Part shown: piece by piece, positions 36,708-48,342 of the stretch
Numbering within the stretch: the stretch's first letter is position 1
Layout: each line of letters opens with the position of its first letter
Assembly (NCBI RefSeq): GCF_008710095.1
Contig: NZ_VYKJ01000002.1
Coordinates: forward strand, 205,188-269,187
Origin: Affinibrenneria salicis
GTDB lineage: Bacteria > Pseudomonadota > Gammaproteobacteria > Enterobacterales > Enterobacteriaceae
Reading direction: 5' to 3'
DNA: 64,000 bases
Notes under the pieces: model-generated
Databases searched by the model: none
Seen by the model: the letters and a program-made list of their open reading frames with translations, nothing else
Told to the model about the DNA's origin: nothing
Translations under genes and position numbers: made by a program

Positions 36708-39305
36708 ATGGGTAAAGCTCTCGTTATAGTTGAGTCCCCGGCAAAGGCCAAAACGATCAATAAGTATTTAGGCAATGACTACGTGGTGAAATCCAGCGTG
36801 GGTCATGTGCGTGATTTGCCGACCAGTGGTTCAGCCAGTAAAAAGAGCGCGGACTCAGCCAAAGATAAAGCCAAAAAAGCCGTTAAGAAAGATGAGAAAA
36901 CCGCGCTGGTCAACCGAATGGGCGTTGATCCTTACCATGGCTGGAAGGCGCAATACGAAATTTTACCGGGCAAAGAAAAAGTGGTGTCCGATCTGAAGAC
37001 GCTGGCCGCCAGCGCCGACCACATCTATCTCGCAACCGACCTTGACCGCGAAGGGGAAGCCATTGCCTGGCACCTGCGGGAAATTATCGGCGGTGATGAA
37101 AAACGGTTTAGTCGGGTGGTGTTTAACGAAATCACCCGTAACGCGATCCGTCAGGCGTTCGATAAGCCTGACCGGCTGAATATCGACCGGGTCAACGCGC
37201 AGCAGGCGCGACGCTTTATGGACCGGGTGGTGGGCTACATGGTTTCGCCGCTGCTGTGGAAAAAGATCGCGCGCGGCCTGTCCGCCGGCCGAGTGCAATC
37301 GGTGGCGGTGAGGCTGGTGGTTGAGCGCGAGCGCGAAATTAAAGCCTTTGTGCCGGAAGAATTTTGGGAACTGCACGCCGATCTGCTGGCGGCGCAGGGC
37401 AGCACGCTGCAGATGCAGGTGACGCATTTCAACGGCAAGGCGTTTAAACCGGTCAATAAGGCGCAGACGGACGCTGCGGTCGGTCTGCTGGAGAAGGCGC
37501 GTTATGTCGTCGCCGAGCGCGAAGATAAGCCGACCAGCAGCAAACCGGGCGCGCCGTTTATCACATCGACGCTGCAACAGGCCGCCAGCACTCGCCTGGG
37601 TTTCGGCGTGAAAAAAACCATGATGATGGCGCAGCGCCTGTATGAAGCCGGGCATATTACCTATATGCGTACCGACTCCACTAACCTGAGTCAGGATGCG
37701 CTCAACATGGCGCGTGACTATATCGGCAGTAACTTTGGCGAAAATTATCTGCCGAAAGCGCCGAACCACTATAGTAATAAAGAGAATTCGCAGGAAGCGC
37801 ATGAAGCGATCCGGCCTTCCGACGTTAAGGTGCAGTCCGAACAGCTGAAGGATATGGAAAGCGACGCGCAGCGCCTGTATCAACTGATCTGGCGTCAGTT
37901 CGTCGCCTGTCAGATGACGCCGGCGAAGTACGATTCCACCACGCTGATTGTTTCGGCGGGCGATTACCAGCTGCGCGCCAAAGGGCGTACGCTGCGTTTC
38001 GACGGCTGGACCAGGGTAATGCCCGCGTTGCGTAAGGGCGATGAGGATCGCACTCTGCCGCAGGCCGACGTCGGCGACGCGCTGTCGCTCCAGCAACTGT
38101 CGCCGAGCCAGCACTTTACTAAACCGCCGGCGCGTTATAGCGACGCTTCGCTGGTTAAAGAGCTGGAAAAACGCGGCATCGGCCGCCCGTCGACCTATGC
38201 CTCGATCATTTCCACCATTCAGGATCGCGGTTATGTGCGGGTGGAAAACCGCCGTTTCTACGCGGAGAAAATGGGCGAGATCGTAACCGATCGGCTGGAA
38301 GAAAATTTCCGCGAGCTGATGAACTATGATTTTACCGCCCGCATGGAGAGCCGGCTCGATCAGGTGGCGAACAACGAAGCCGAATGGAAAACGGTGCTGG
38401 ATGAGTTTTTTGCCGAGTTCAGCAAACGGCTGGAAACGGCGGAACAGGATCCGGAAGAGGGCGGTATGCGCCCGAATCAAATGGTGCTGACCAGCATCGA
38501 TTGCCCGACCTGCGGACGAAAAATGGGTATCCGCACGGCCAGCACCGGCGTGTTCCTTGGGTGCTCCGGCTATGCGCTGCCGCCGAAAGAGCGCTGCAAA
38601 ACCACCATCAATCTGATCCCGGAAGAGGAAGTTCTGAATATTCTCGAGGGGGACGAGGCGGAAACCAACGCGCTGCGCGCGCGGCGTCGCTGCCCGAAAT
38701 GCGGCACGGCGATGGACAGTTATCTGATTGATAATCAGCGTAAGCTGCACGTGTGCGGCAACAACCCGGCCTGCGACGGCTATGAGATTGAAAACGGCGA
38801 ATTTCGTCTTAAAGGCTACGACGGTCCGGTGGTCGAGTGTGAAAAATGCGGTTCGGAGATGCACCTGAAGATGGGGCGCTTCGGCAAGTATATGGCCTGT
38901 ACCAATGACGGCTGCGGCAACACGCGCAAGATCCTGCGCAACGGCGAAGTCGCGCCGCCGAAGGAAGACCCGGTGCCGCTGCCCGAATTGCCGTGTGAGA
39001 AATCGGACGCGTATTTCGTGTTGCGCGACGGCGCCGCCGGGGTCTTCCTGGCCGCCAATACTTTCCCGAAATCGCGCGAAACGCGGGCGCCGCTGGTGGA
39101 AGAGCTGGTGCGGTTTAAAGACCGTCTGCCGGAAAAACTGCGCTATCTGGCCGACGCGCCGGTAGCGGATAACGACGGCAATAAAACGCTGGTGCGGTTC
39201 AGCCGTAAGACCAAACAGCAATATATCTCCTCGGAGAAAGACGGCAAGGCGACCGGCTGGTCGGCGTTTTATGTGGACGGAAAATGGGTCGTGAGTAAAA
39301 AATAA
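36708..39305 (+). CDS. topA: DNA topoisomerase I
   Basis: Relaxes negative supercoils by single-strand passage. The 865-residue protein equals E. coli TopA in length. It has Glu9 in [12 protein letters not shown], the TOPRIM acidic triad in [15 protein letters not shown], the active tyrosine in [10 protein letters not shown], and a C-terminal part with three four-cysteine zinc ribbons ([27 protein letters not shown]) followed by two zinc-free domains. The start at 36708 is set by the invariant [10 protein letters not shown]; the frame continues upstream without homology. A strong terminator follows. Confidence 0.97.
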   Translation: MGKALVIVESPAKAKTINKYLGNDYVVKSSVGHVRDLPTSGSASKKSADSAKDKAKKAVKKDEKTALVNRMGVDPYHGWKAQYEILPGKEKVVSDLKTLAASADHIYLATDLDREGEAIAWHLREIIGGDEKRFSRVVFNEITRNAIRQAFDKPDRLNIDRVNAQQARRFMDRVVGYMVSPLLWKKIARGLSAGRVQSVAVRLVVEREREIKAFVPEEFWELHADLLAAQGSTLQMQVTHFNGKAFKPVNKAQTDAAVGLLEKARYVVAEREDKPTSSKPGAPFITSTLQQAASTRLGFGVKKTMMMAQRLYEAGHITYMRTDSTNLSQDALNMARDYIGSNFGENYLPKAPNHYSNKENSQEAHEAIRPSDVKVQSEQLKDMESDAQRLYQLIWRQFVACQMTPAKYDSTTLIVSAGDYQLRAKGRTLRFDGWTRVMPALRKGDEDRTLPQADVGDALSLQQLSPSQHFTKPPARYSDASLVKELEKRGIGRPSTYASIISTIQDRGYVRVENRRFYAEKMGEIVTDRLEENFRELMNYDFTARMESRLDQVANNEAEWKTVLDEFFAEFSKRLETAEQDPEEGGMRPNQMVLTSIDCPTCGRKMGIRTASTGVFLGCSGYALPPKERCKTTINLIPEEEVLNILEGDEAETNALRARRRCPKCGTAMDSYLIDNQRKLHVCGNNPACDGYEIENGEFRLKGYDGPVVECEKCGSEMHLKMGRFGKYMACTNDGCGNTRKILRNGEVAPPKEDPVPLPELPCEKSDAYFVLRDGAAGVFLAANTFPKSRETRAPLVEELVRFKDRLPEKLRYLADAPVADNDGNKTLVRFSRKTKQQYISSEKDGKATGWSAFYVDGKWVVSKK

Positions 39306-39322
39306 TCGGTTAGCGCGTGAGA

Positions 39323-39350
39323 AGCCAGCCATTTCCCGGCTGGCTTTTTT
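39323..39350 (+). terminator. Terminator of topA
   Basis: A perfect 8-bp stem (AGCCAGCC / GGCTGGCT) with a 7-nt loop is followed by a T-run ending at 39350. Confidence 0.9.
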
Positions 39351-39525
39351 GATCGGCAACCTGTCACAGGGCGTTAATGACAGGCCGCTTTTTAAGAAAG
39401 TGGTTATATAAAATGCATTTTTATGATTAAATGACATTAACTGGTGATTCTCTGAACGTGTCTCGCGGCCGCCGATTTGGCGGCGTTGTATCAGTGATGC
39501 GGGCGTCTCAATCTGGATGGGATAA

Positions 39526-40503
<978 letters not shown>

Positions 40504-40548
40504 CGCCGGCGCGGCGCGCTGTCGGCCGCCAGGCCGACGCCGTCCGCG

Positions 40549-41184
40549 TCAGCCGTACACCTTCTCGGGATATTCGCACAGATCTTCGATCAGGCAGGAG
40601 CCGCAGCGCGGTTTGCGGGCGATGCAGGTGTAGCGTCCCAGCAGGATCAGCCAGTGGTGGCAGTCCACTTTAAATTCGGCCGGCACCACCTTCAGCAGTT
40701 TTTCCTCCACCTGTTCGACATTTTTACCGGGCGCAAAGCCGGTGCGGTTGGATACGCGAAAAATATGCGTATCGACGGCGATGGTCGGCCAGCCGAACGC
40801 GGTGTTCAGCACCACGTTGGCGGTCTTGCGGCCCACGCCGGGCAGCGCTTCCAGCGCGGCCCGATCCTCGGGCACCTGACCCTGATGCTGTTCCAGCAAA
40901 ATACGGCAGGTTTTAACGATATTCTCCGCTTTGCTGTTATACAGACCGATGGTCTTAATGTAGTCGCGGATGCCGTCCGCGCCCAGATCCAGCAGCGCCT
41001 GCGGCGTGTTGGCCACCGGGTAGAGCTTTGCCGTGGCCTTGTTGACGCTGACGTCGGTGGCCTGAGCCGACAGCAGTACGGCAATCAGCAGTTCGAACGG
41101 CGTCGTGTAACGCAATTCGGTTGTGGGATGAGGGTTGTCGTCGCGCAGGCGGCGTAAAATTTCCAGACGTTTTTTCTGGTTCAT
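40549..41184 (-). CDS. nth: Endonuclease III
   Basis: DNA glycosylase/AP lyase removing oxidised pyrimidines. The 211-residue protein has the helix-hairpin-helix LPGVGRKTANVVLNTAFG with catalytic Lys120, the catalytic Asp in TIAVDTHIFRVSNR, and the 4Fe-4S ligand spacing C-x6-C-x2-C-x5-C (CIARKPRCGSCLIEDLC). Its start overlaps the rsxE stop, so it is the last gene of the rsx operon, as in E. coli. Confidence 0.97.
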   Translation of the reverse strand: MNQKKRLEILRRLRDDNPHPTTELRYTTPFELLIAVLLSAQATDVSVNKATAKLYPVANTPQALLDLGADGIRDYIKTIGLYNSKAENIVKTCRILLEQHQGQVPEDRAALEALPGVGRKTANVVLNTAFGWPTIAVDTHIFRVSNRTGFAPGKNVEQVEEKLLKVVPAEFKVDCHHWLILLGRYTCIARKPRCGSCLIEDLCEYPEKVYG

Positions 41185-41897
41185 CAGACTTTCTCGGTAA
41201 TCCCTGAAGATGAGGATGATAACGACGAATCCGCGGCGCGACGCGCGGCCTGCGTCCGCCGCTGTTTTATTTTTTCGTCAATAACGTATTTCGCCGCCAG
41301 CAGCAGCCCTAAGCCAATGAAGGCGCCGGGAGGCAGCATGGCGAGCAGGAAGGGGTAATCCATGTGGATCACCTCGATCCGCAGCGCGCGGGCCCAGTCG
41401 CCCAGCAGCAGATCCGCGCCGTCGAACAGCGTGCCGTTGCCGGCAATTTCACGCAGCGCGCCCAGCAGAAACAGCGCCACCGTGGCGCCCAGCCCCATCG
41501 CCAGACCGTCCAGCGCGGACAGCAGCGGCGGATGGCTGGCGGCGTAGGCCTCGGCGCGGCCGATAACGATACAGTTGGTCACGATCAGCGGAATAAAGAT
41601 GCCGAGCGACTGATACAGTCCGTAAGCCCAGGCATTCATCAGCATCTGTACCGCGCTGACGATAGAAGCGATCAGCATCACATAGATTGGAATGCGGATT
41701 TCGGTCGGGATCCAGCGGCGGAAGAGCGATACCGCCACGTTGGTGCATATCAATACCAGAGTGGTGGCCAGCCCCAGCCCCAGCGCATTGGTGGCGGTGG
41801 ACGAAACGGCCAGCAGCGGGCAGAGTCCGAGCAGCTGAACCAACGCCGAGTTATTTTTCCATATCCCCTGGGCAAACAGGTTTTTTACTTCGTTCAC
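41184..41897 (-). CDS. rsxE: Rsx/Rnf complex subunit RsxE
   Basis: Inner-membrane subunit of the Rsx (Rnf-like) complex, which uses NADH to keep SoxR reduced. The 237-residue protein has about six membrane helices and paired iron-site Cys segments ([11 protein letters not shown] and [11 protein letters not shown]). I use the GTG at 41897, which overlaps the rsxG stop (GTGA); this matches the family start NEVKNLF. The longer frame to 42050 runs antisense over rsxG and is not credible. Confidence 0.94.
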   Translation of the reverse strand: MNEVKNLFAQGIWKNNSALVQLLGLCPLLAVSSTATNALGLGLATTLVLICTNVAVSLFRRWIPTEIRIPIYVMLIASIVSAVQMLMNAWAYGLYQSLGIFIPLIVTNCIVIGRAEAYAASHPPLLSALDGLAMGLGATVALFLLGALREIAGNGTLFDGADLLLGDWARALRIEVIHMDYPFLLAMLPPGAFIGLGLLLAAKYVIDEKIKQRRTQAARRAADSSLSSSSSGITEKV

Positions 41898-42523
41898 GAT
41901 GATTCTCCACAGGGTGTCAGTGTGTCCAGCCGAGGCGGCAGGGTTTGCAGATACAACGCGCTGCGTTTTACCGCATTCACCACGGCGCGCGGCGTGATGG
42001 TCGCGCCGGTAAACTGATCGAACATGCCGCCCTCTTTGCTGACCGCCCAACGAACGTCGTCCGGTCCTTTGACGACCTGGTTTATGAAACGCTCGATCCA
42101 GTCTGAGATGCGCACCTCGATTTTATCGCCCAGCCCTGGCGTTTCATGGTGTTCCAGTACCCGGCTGCCGAGAACCGTACCGTGAAAGTCGGCGCCGACC
42201 AGCAGTTGAATAGCGCCAGAATACCCATCCGGCGCGGTGGTTTCCAGTGCGGCCGCAACGGCGACGCCCTTATTGCGCGCCAGGTAGAGCCGGTGCGGCG
42301 CGGCGCTGCCGAGCGCCGTGTCAGTGACAATGTAACATTCTGTCTGCATGTCGTTGTCGTACAGATTCGGCGGCACCACCTGATCGAGCAGGGCTTTTTG
42401 TTGTTTGGCGCTTTGTTCGCTGATGGTCGGCGCGGTGATCCGGTTAATCACCGCGCTGAGTCCGGTGGTCAGGGCGGCGAACAGCGCCAGCGTGACGGCA
42501 TGGCGACGCATGGTGTCTAACAT
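41894..42523 (-). CDS. rsxG: Rsx/Rnf complex subunit RsxG (FMN-bearing)
   Basis: A 209-residue membrane-anchored subunit whose periplasmic domain carries FMN linked to the Thr of [14 protein letters not shown] (near residue 175). An N-terminal membrane segment spans about residues 7-27. Its stop overlaps the rsxE start, and it begins 9 bp after rsxD. It is a middle member of rsxABCDGE. Confidence 0.95.
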   Translation of the reverse strand: MLDTMRRHAVTLALFAALTTGLSAVINRITAPTISEQSAKQQKALLDQVVPPNLYDNDMQTECYIVTDTALGSAAPHRLYLARNKGVAVAAALETTAPDGYSGAIQLLVGADFHGTVLGSRVLEHHETPGLGDKIEVRISDWIERFINQVVKGPDDVRWAVSKEGGMFDQFTGATITPRAVVNAVKRSALYLQTLPPRLDTLTPCGESS

Positions 42524-42532
42524 AGCAATTCC

Positions 42533-43588
42533 TTAGCGGCGGTGGCCATAGGCGCGTGGCTGAGTGAAATGGTCGATCAGCGGCACGGTAATATTCGCCA
42601 GCAGCACGGCGAAAGCGATCCCGTCCGGGTAGCCGCCCCAGGTGCGGATGAGCCAGGCCAGCAAGCCGATTAACGCGCCGAAAACCAGCCGTCCCCGGTT
42701 GGTGGTCGACGCGGTGACTGGATCGGTGGCGATAAAAAAAGCGCCCAGCATGGTCGCGCCGGAAAACAGGTGCAGCGACGGCGAGGCAAAATGTTGCGGG
42801 TCCAGCAGCCAGGCGAACAGTGCGCAACCGCTCAGCGTAAGCAAAAAACTGAGCGGAATATGCCAGCGGATCACGCCGCGCCACAGCAGGAACAGCCCGC
42901 CGGCGAGGAAGCCAAGGTTAATCCACTGCCAGCCTGGCCCGGCGAGAAAACCGCGCAGCGGCGGCAGTTGCTGGATTTGTTGCGCGGTCTGGCCTGTCCT
43001 CAGGCCGGTTTTGAGCGTATCCAGCGGCGTTGCCTGGCTGATGCCGTCAACATCCTGCATCAGCTGTTGCACGCTCAGACCGGCATGGGTATGGCCGCTG
43101 AAAATAGTCAACAACGTATCGTAAAAGCTCAACGGCACGGTCTGCAGAGAGGCGGGCGGCAGCCAACTGGTCATTGGCACCGGGAACGAAATCAGCAATA
43201 CCACATAGCCGATCATGGCCGGGTTAAACGGATTTTGTCCCAGGCCGCCGTAGATTTGTTTGGCGATCACAATGGCGAAAAAAGTCGCCAGCACGACCAT
43301 CCACCAGGGCGCCAGCGGCGGCAGGCTGATGCCGAGCAGGATTGCCGTCAGCAGGGCGGAATTATCGCTCAGGTGGCGTCTAATCGGATAACCTCTGAGT
43401 GACAGCGTCACCGATTCCGCAATCAGCGCGCTGATGCACGCCAGCGTCATCTGAATCAGATTGCCGTAACCAAAGAAAAATAGCTGCGCCAGCACGCCGG
43501 GAAGGCAGGCCAGTATCACCAGCGTCATAAGGCGCCGGGTGCTCTGCTGGTTATGTGTAAAGGGAGAGCTCGCGATTCTGAATACCAT
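42533..43588 (-). CDS. rsxD: Rsx/Rnf complex subunit RsxD
   Basis: Polytopic inner-membrane subunit (351 residues, about nine or ten helices), homologous to NqrB. The Thr in the QATPLD segment near residue 190 is the expected FMN attachment site. It contains the [15 protein letters not shown] and [13 protein letters not shown] blocks typical of the family. Its ATG overlaps the rsxC stop by one base, so translation is coupled. Confidence 0.95.
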   Translation of the reverse strand: MVFRIASSPFTHNQQSTRRLMTLVILACLPGVLAQLFFFGYGNLIQMTLACISALIAESVTLSLRGYPIRRHLSDNSALLTAILLGISLPPLAPWWMVVLATFFAIVIAKQIYGGLGQNPFNPAMIGYVVLLISFPVPMTSWLPPASLQTVPLSFYDTLLTIFSGHTHAGLSVQQLMQDVDGISQATPLDTLKTGLRTGQTAQQIQQLPPLRGFLAGPGWQWINLGFLAGGLFLLWRGVIRWHIPLSFLLTLSGCALFAWLLDPQHFASPSLHLFSGATMLGAFFIATDPVTASTTNRGRLVFGALIGLLAWLIRTWGGYPDGIAFAVLLANITVPLIDHFTQPRAYGHRR

Positions 43589-45873
43589 TATTCGTCCTGA
43601 GACATTATTTGAGCGGCCGCAGCCTGGGCCGCCTTGCGGGCCTTAACGCGGGCGATGGCGGCGGCGACGGCGGCCTTGCGCGGATCGGCGGGTTGTTGCG
43701 CTGGCACACCAGCGGCCGGTGAGGTCGGTGCTTCGGGCGACTGTTCGCCGGCCTGGGCTGCTTTGCGGGCCTTAACGCGGGCGATGGCGGCGGCGACGGC
43801 GGCCTTGCGCGGATCGGCAGGTTGTTGCGCTGGCGCATCAGCGGCCGGAGAGGTCTGGGCTTCGGTCGACTGTTCGCCGGCCTGGGCGGCCTTGCGGGCC
43901 TTAACGCGGGCGATGGCGGCGGCGACGGCGGCCTTGCGCGGATCGGCGGGTTGTTGCACTGGCGCATCATCGGCCGGGGAGGTCTGGGCTTCGGTCGACT
44001 GTTCGCCGGCCTGGGCCACTTTGCGGGCCTTAACGCGGGCGATGGCGGCGGCAGCGGCGGCCTTGCGCGGATCGGCGGGTTGTTGCGCTGGCGAATCTGC
44101 GGCCGGGGAGGTCTGGGCTTCGGTCGACTGTTCGCCGGCCTGGGTCGCCTTGCGGGCCTTAACGCGGGCGATGGCGGCGGCGACGGCGGCCTTGCGCGGA
44201 TCGGCGGGTTGTTGCGCTGGCGCATCTGCGGCCGCCGTTGTTTCCTGTCGCTCGGCGGCCTGGGCCGCTTTAACCCGGGCGATAGCGGCCGCCACCGCCG
44301 CTTTGCGCGGCGCGACCGTCTGCGCCTGCTCGTGGGGGGCGTTGAGCTGAACGGCGTCGGACGGTTTATCCGTCGCCGCGCCGGCGCGCGCCGCTTGCGC
44401 CGGTGTCCCGGCCGGCGCGATGTTTACCGCAGCCTGAAGGTGTCGCTGCTCGCGCGCCAGTTTTTCCCGCGCCAGCCGCGCCTGTCGCGCGTCGTAGCGG
44501 ATTTTCGCCTGCGCCGCCCGTTCAGCTTCGCTATCGAGCGAGCGAATCTCCGCCTTTTCCTGCCGGTAGTATTGCACCAGCGGAATATTGCTCGGACAGA
44601 CCCAGGCGCAGGCGCCGCATTCAATGCAGTCGAACAGATGATGCTGACGCGCTTTTTCGTGTTCGGCGCCGCGGCTGAACCAGTACAGCTGCTGCGGCAG
44701 CAGGCCAGCCGGACAGGCATCGGCACACTGACTGCAGCGGATACAGGATTGTTCCGCGTCGTTTTGCCCCATTTCGCTGCGCGAGGGCGCCAGAATACAG
44801 TTGCTGATTTTCACTATCGGCACATCGAGCAGCGGCAGGGTGAAGCCCATCAGCGGACCGCCCATAATCACCAGTTGCTGATTGTCCGAAGCAAACCCTG
44901 CGTAATTAAGCAGATGCTGTACCGGCGTGCCGAAGCGCGCCCAGACATTGCCCGGCCGATGGATGGCTTCGCCGGTCAGCGTGACGACGCGTTCGGTCAT
45001 CGGCTCGCCGTCGATCACCGCGCGCTTAATCGCAAAAACGGTGCCGACATTTTGCATCAGCACGCCAATCGCCGCCGAATGCTGGCCGAAAGGCACTTCT
45101 TTACCGGTCAGAATGCGGGTCAGCTGCTTCGCGCCGCCGGAGGGATATTTGGTCGGGATGACCCGCAGTTCAATGCGCTCAGAAGCCGATAATGCGCGTT
45201 TCAACGCATCAATAGCTTCGGGCTTGTTATCCTCAATGCCGATCAGAATGCGCTGCGGCCGCAGCAGATGATCCAGAATATCGATGCCCAGGACGATGTC
45301 CGCCGCGCATTCCTGCATCAGCCGGTCATCGGCGGTAATGTAGGGCTCGCACTCGGCGGCATTGATAATCAGTGTCTCGATACCGCGCAGGCCGCCCTGC
45401 AGTTTGGCCGCCGTCGGAAAACCGGCGCCGCCCAGCCCGGCGATGCCGGCCTGGTGCAGATGCTGCAGTAGCGCCTCGACCGGCTGTTGACGGTAGTCGA
45501 CCAGCGGACGACGATCGACCCAGCGGTCCTCTCCGTCGGGCGCGATCAGAACGCTGAGCTCCGCCAGCGCCGAGGGATGGGCGGTCGTGTGGGGACGGAT
45601 CGCCGTGACGGTGCCGGAGGTGGGGGCATGCACCGGCAGCGAACGCCCGTAGCCGCGCGTCAACGGCTGACCGCGCAGGACCTTATCGCCGACGCCGACG
45701 CACAGCTCGCCTTCCGGCCCCAGGTGCTGGCGGAGCGGAATAATAAAGTGGTCTGGCAGCGGCACCGTACGCAACGGCGTCCGACTGGAACGGATCTTCA
45801 TCTCAGGAGGATGGATCCCGCCGGCAAAATCCCAGATTTTGTCTTTCCTGAGCGCGGCAAACAGCTTAAACAT
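43588..45873 (-). CDS. rsxC: Rsx/Rnf complex subunit RsxC with repeat-rich tail
   Basis: The NADH-facing peripheral subunit, 761 residues. The N-terminal about 440 residues are the conserved core: GGIHPPEMK start, flavin/NADH region [12 protein letters not shown] and [10 protein letters not shown], then two 4Fe-4S motifs, [17 protein letters not shown] and [17 protein letters not shown]. After a basic helix (about 445-500) comes a low-complexity tail made of near-identical 43-residue units with the core [20 protein letters not shown]. coli RsxC has a similar but fewer-repeat tail (740 residues). The tail length is likely variable between strains. Confidence 0.95.
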   Translation of the reverse strand: MFKLFAALRKDKIWDFAGGIHPPEMKIRSSRTPLRTVPLPDHFIIPLRQHLGPEGELCVGVGDKVLRGQPLTRGYGRSLPVHAPTSGTVTAIRPHTTAHPSALAELSVLIAPDGEDRWVDRRPLVDYRQQPVEALLQHLHQAGIAGLGGAGFPTAAKLQGGLRGIETLIINAAECEPYITADDRLMQECAADIVLGIDILDHLLRPQRILIGIEDNKPEAIDALKRALSASERIELRVIPTKYPSGGAKQLTRILTGKEVPFGQHSAAIGVLMQNVGTVFAIKRAVIDGEPMTERVVTLTGEAIHRPGNVWARFGTPVQHLLNYAGFASDNQQLVIMGGPLMGFTLPLLDVPIVKISNCILAPSRSEMGQNDAEQSCIRCSQCADACPAGLLPQQLYWFSRGAEHEKARQHHLFDCIECGACAWVCPSNIPLVQYYRQEKAEIRSLDSEAERAAQAKIRYDARQARLAREKLAREQRHLQAAVNIAPAGTPAQAARAGAATDKPSDAVQLNAPHEQAQTVAPRKAAVAAAIARVKAAQAAERQETTAAADAPAQQPADPRKAAVAAAIARVKARKATQAGEQSTEAQTSPAADSPAQQPADPRKAAAAAAIARVKARKVAQAGEQSTEAQTSPADDAPVQQPADPRKAAVAAAIARVKARKAAQAGEQSTEAQTSPAADAPAQQPADPRKAAVAAAIARVKARKAAQAGEQSPEAPTSPAAGVPAQQPADPRKAAVAAAIARVKARKAAQAAAAQIMSQDE
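43626..44270 (-). repeat. 129-bp tandem repeats inside rsxC
   Basis: The marker CTTGCGCGGATCGG recurs with its CGGATCGG at 43681, 43810, 43939, 44068 and 44197, exactly 129 bp (43 codons) apart, with few base changes between copies. A diverged sixth half-unit ([18 protein letters not shown]) precedes them in the protein. High identity suggests recent expansion by slippage or recombination. Confidence 0.95.
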
Positions 45874-46444
45874 GATTTTCCACCTGAATAATCTGGACCG
45901 GAATGGTATTCAGGTCCCATTTCCAGCTGGAGGTGGTCGGCGCCACTGGGCGTAATTCGATGCAGTCCGTCGGGCAGGGGGAAACGCACAGATCGCAGCC
46001 GGTGCACAGATCGCTCATCACGGTATGGACGGCCCGGGTGCTGCCGATGATGGCGTCGACCGGGCAGGCCTGAATGCATTTGGTGCAGCCAATGCAGCTG
46101 CTTTCGTCGATCCAGGCGACTTTTCGCTCAGGCTTGCGGAGCGAACTGCCGCCGTCCAGCGGTTGCGGCTCGACGTTGAGCATTTCCGACAGTTTGAGCA
46201 TCATCGGTTCGCCGCCCGGCACGCATTTATTGATGCATTCTCCGTTCAGCGCGACGGCTTCGGCGTACGGCCGGCATCCGGGGTAACCGCACTGACCGCA
46301 CTGGCTTTGCGGCAGCGCGGCTTCAACCTCTTCGACGATCGGGTTGCCTTCGATCCTGAAGCGCCGGGCGGCGTAGCCCAACAGCAGGCCGGACAGCAGC
46401 GCCATCGTCGTTAACGCCGCAACGGCGATCCACAGAGACGTCAT
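45866..46444 (-). CDS. rsxB: Rsx/Rnf complex subunit RsxB (ferredoxin)
   Basis: A 192-residue ferredoxin-like subunit with an N-terminal membrane anchor (about residues 4-25). It has the [15 protein letters not shown] cluster motif plus two classical 4Fe-4S motifs, [15 protein letters not shown] and [15 protein letters not shown]. It passes electrons between the other subunits. Its ATG overlaps the rsxA stop by one base and its end overlaps the rsxC start. Confidence 0.96.
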   Translation of the reverse strand: MTSLWIAVAALTTMALLSGLLLGYAARRFRIEGNPIVEEVEAALPQSQCGQCGYPGCRPYAEAVALNGECINKCVPGGEPMMLKLSEMLNVEPQPLDGGSSLRKPERKVAWIDESSCIGCTKCIQACPVDAIIGSTRAVHTVMSDLCTGCDLCVSPCPTDCIELRPVAPTTSSWKWDLNTIPVQIIQVENHV

Positions 46445-47025
46445 TAGAATTTCACCAGCCCGGTAAAGCCCATGAAGGCCAGCGACATTAAACCCGCGGT
46501 GATCAACGCAATTGAGGATCCGCGAAAGGGGGCCGGCACGTCCGCTACGGCGATCCGTTCGCGCAGGGCGGCGAACAGCACCATCACCAGAGAGAAACCC
46601 AGCGCGGCGCCAAAACCGTAGACGGTGGACTGCAGGAAGTTGTGCGACTGATTAACGTTTAACAACGCAACGCCGAGAATGGCGCAGTTGGTGGTGATCA
46701 GCGGCAGATAGATGCCCAGCAGTCGGTAAAGCGCCGGGCTGGTCTTTCTGACCGCCAGCTCGGTGAACTGCACCACGACGGCGAAGACCAGGATAAACGC
46801 CAGGATGCGCAACCAGGCCAGGTCGAGCGGCTGCAGAATAAAGCTATTCACCAGCCACGCGCAGATTGAGGCGACGGTCATCACGAAGGTGGTGGCCATA
46901 CCTAAGCCGATGGCGGTTTCCAGTTTTTTAGAAACGCCCATAAACGGACACAGGCCAAGGAACTTCACTAACACGAAGTTATTGACCAGGATAGTTCCGA
47001 CGAACAACAGTAAATATTCGGTCAT
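46444..47025 (-). CDS. rsxA: Rsx/Rnf complex subunit RsxA
   Basis: First gene of the rsx operon: a 193-residue inner-membrane protein with six helices, homologous to NqrE and RsxE. The membrane iron-site Cys segments [11 protein letters not shown] and [11 protein letters not shown] are visible. The start ([20 protein letters not shown]) is the conserved one. The promoter should lie in the 136 bp between it and ydgK. Confidence 0.96.
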   Translation of the reverse strand: MTEYLLLFVGTILVNNFVLVKFLGLCPFMGVSKKLETAIGLGMATTFVMTVASICAWLVNSFILQPLDLAWLRILAFILVFAVVVQFTELAVRKTSPALYRLLGIYLPLITTNCAILGVALLNVNQSHNFLQSTVYGFGAALGFSLVMVLFAALRERIAVADVPAPFRGSSIALITAGLMSLAFMGFTGLVKF

Positions 47026-47161
47026 TGCGTAGCCTGAATAAACAAAACCCGCTTATTATCAGATATTGACGCGCTTTCGACAACATCGCGGTAACAAGCT
47101 TATTGATAATGCGGAACGGCGGTTGCGCACGGAGCGATGGATTGCGCGCCGACCGGCCGCT

Positions 47162-47605
47162 TCACCCGACGGTAAAGGTAGCCTTCACCCGGCGCGAACG
47201 GGAGATATAGGGGGCGAAGATGGCGGCGGCCAGCAGCGGCAGCCACAGATTGCGCAGAGCCGCCTCATCGGTAACCGGCGAAAAGGCAAAGGTTTTTAAC
47301 GCCAGCGCCACCGTCAGAATCAGCCACAGAATAAACAGTCGCGGAAAACGGCGCGACCGATGAAAAAACAGCCAGACCAGCCAGGCGCTGTACAGCCAGA
47401 TGGCGGCCGTCGTCAGCAGCGACAAAGACCACTGCAACATGAACGTTTCGCCGTTGGCGAACAGGGCCTGGCGCGCTTCCGGCGTAATTAGCGTCAGCAG
47501 ATAAAAGGCCAGCATCAGGCTGGCGCTCAGCAGAGTAACCAGCAGCCAGGCCAGTGGCGCGAGCAGCCAGCCGCCGATAGGTGGTGAAGATGCGGGGGCG
47601 GACAT
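47162..47605 (-). CDS. ydgK: YdgK, DUF2569 inner-membrane protein
   Basis: A 147-residue protein with about four membrane segments. GGWLLAPLAWLLVTLLSASL near the start, LALKTFAFSPVTDEAALRNL and the end SRRVKATF match E. coli YdgK. The frame can be read upstream to 47698, but the conserved part starts at the ATG at 47605. It lies just upstream of rsxA on the same strand, as in E. coli. Function unknown. Confidence 0.88.
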   Translation of the reverse strand: MSAPASSPPIGGWLLAPLAWLLVTLLSASLMLAFYLLTLITPEARQALFANGETFMLQWSLSLLTTAAIWLYSAWLVWLFFHRSRRFPRLFILWLILTVALALKTFAFSPVTDEAALRNLWLPLLAAAIFAPYISRSRRVKATFTVG

Positions 47606-47769
47606 AGGCAACAGGCTCCGTAGCAGATTTCGGTGGATCCTCTGTGGAGGAGGAGGTGCGGGCCGCAACAGTATACGCGACAGCCCGCAATTAATCATTT
47701 CTCTTATCCGCAGGGCGGCGTCGGAGTGAGACTGGTGAGGAACAAGGTTGACGGCAGAAAAACGGGGGG

Positions 47770-47985
47770 TTATATCACATAGCGCCAGACCGATTTAGGG
47801 ACGCAGCCCACATCGTATAACCGGCCGCCTGAAACCAGCTCGGCGCGGCGATGGTCGGCGGCACGATACATATTGATAATTTCTTTGTTATCCGTAAGCG
47901 AGTAATTCAGATGGTCAAACAGCTTTTCCAGACTTTCCATAGTGTGAACTTTGCGGAATTTAAGCAAATAATCGTGAACCGTCAT
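47770..47985 (-). CDS. cnu: Cnu (YdgT), Hha-family H-NS/StpA partner
   Basis: A 71-residue Hha-like protein ([20 protein letters not shown], then [19 protein letters not shown]). These small proteins bind the N-terminal domain of H-NS and deepen silencing of horizontally acquired DNA; Cnu was also described as binding near oriC. Its partner hns is at 2930-3337. It lies upstream of ydgK as in E. coli. Confidence 0.93.
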   Translation of the reverse strand: MTVHDYLLKFRKVHTMESLEKLFDHLNYSLTDNKEIINMYRAADHRRAELVSGGRLYDVGCVPKSVWRYVI

Positions 47986-48342
47986 AATGATATAAGTATC
48001 GTTATAAGTGGAAGCGATTAAGTATATGCAAGCGGAAAACCCTGTCTATAGGGCGAAAGGAAAAAAGAAACTATTTTTGCCATTGGCAATATGCGCCGGG
48101 TTTTGCCGCTGAACCGCGGTCTGGCGGGCGGTGCGCGCCGCAGGCGCGAGCGAAGACGGGGAAGACGCGCCGCGGTGAAACCGGTTTCACCGCCGGCGGG
48201 CACGCGGGGTAAGGGCGCGTTTATTTATCGCGCGCCGCGGCGGATGAACCGGGGTTAAAAAGAAGAGCGGGATCGCGCGGAGCGCCGGCTGGCCGGTGCT
48301 ATACTGCCTGAACCGACAGTTAATGAGGCAGGAGGAGCTTCG
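47986..48342. other. Intergenic region between cnu and ydgJ
   Basis: A 357-bp gap holding divergent promoters: an AT-rich stretch before cnu (47986-48040) and an extended -10 (TGCTATACT, 48296-48304) before ydgJ. It also contains the perfect LacI-family palindrome at 48172-48193. I see no small gene. Confidence 0.5.
48172..48193. promoter_or_regulatory. Perfect 22-bp LacI-family-type operator
   Basis: The 14-bp core TGAAACCGGTTTCA (48176-48189) extends to a perfect 22-bp palindrome with GCGG/CCGC flanks. The core equals the palindrome described for AscG-type LacI-family regulators of beta-glucoside genes and has the central CCGG common to that family. It is about 150 bp upstream of ydgJ and about 190 bp from cnu. 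The regulator is not in this window; function is inferred. Confidence 0.6.

Noticed and set aside
36963..39437. 824-codon open frame on the minus strand
   Set aside because: Antisense shadow of topA; the plus strand encodes a complete topoisomerase I with all motifs.
42324..42336. GTGACAATGTAAC as a matS site of the Ter macrodomain
   Set aside because: It misses one fixed base of GTGACRNYGTCAC and lies inside rsxG. I found no perfect matS in the sequence I scanned by eye, so I do not claim one.
43626..44270. Regularly spaced repeats, considered as a CRISPR array
   Set aside because: The whole 129-bp unit is conserved, there are no unique spacers, and the units are in frame inside rsxC.
43822..45192. 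Long plus-strand open frames with Gly/Ala repeats across rsxC
   Set aside because: They are other-frame readings of the 129-bp repeats and the rsxC core; only the minus strand has the Fe-S motifs and operon overlaps.
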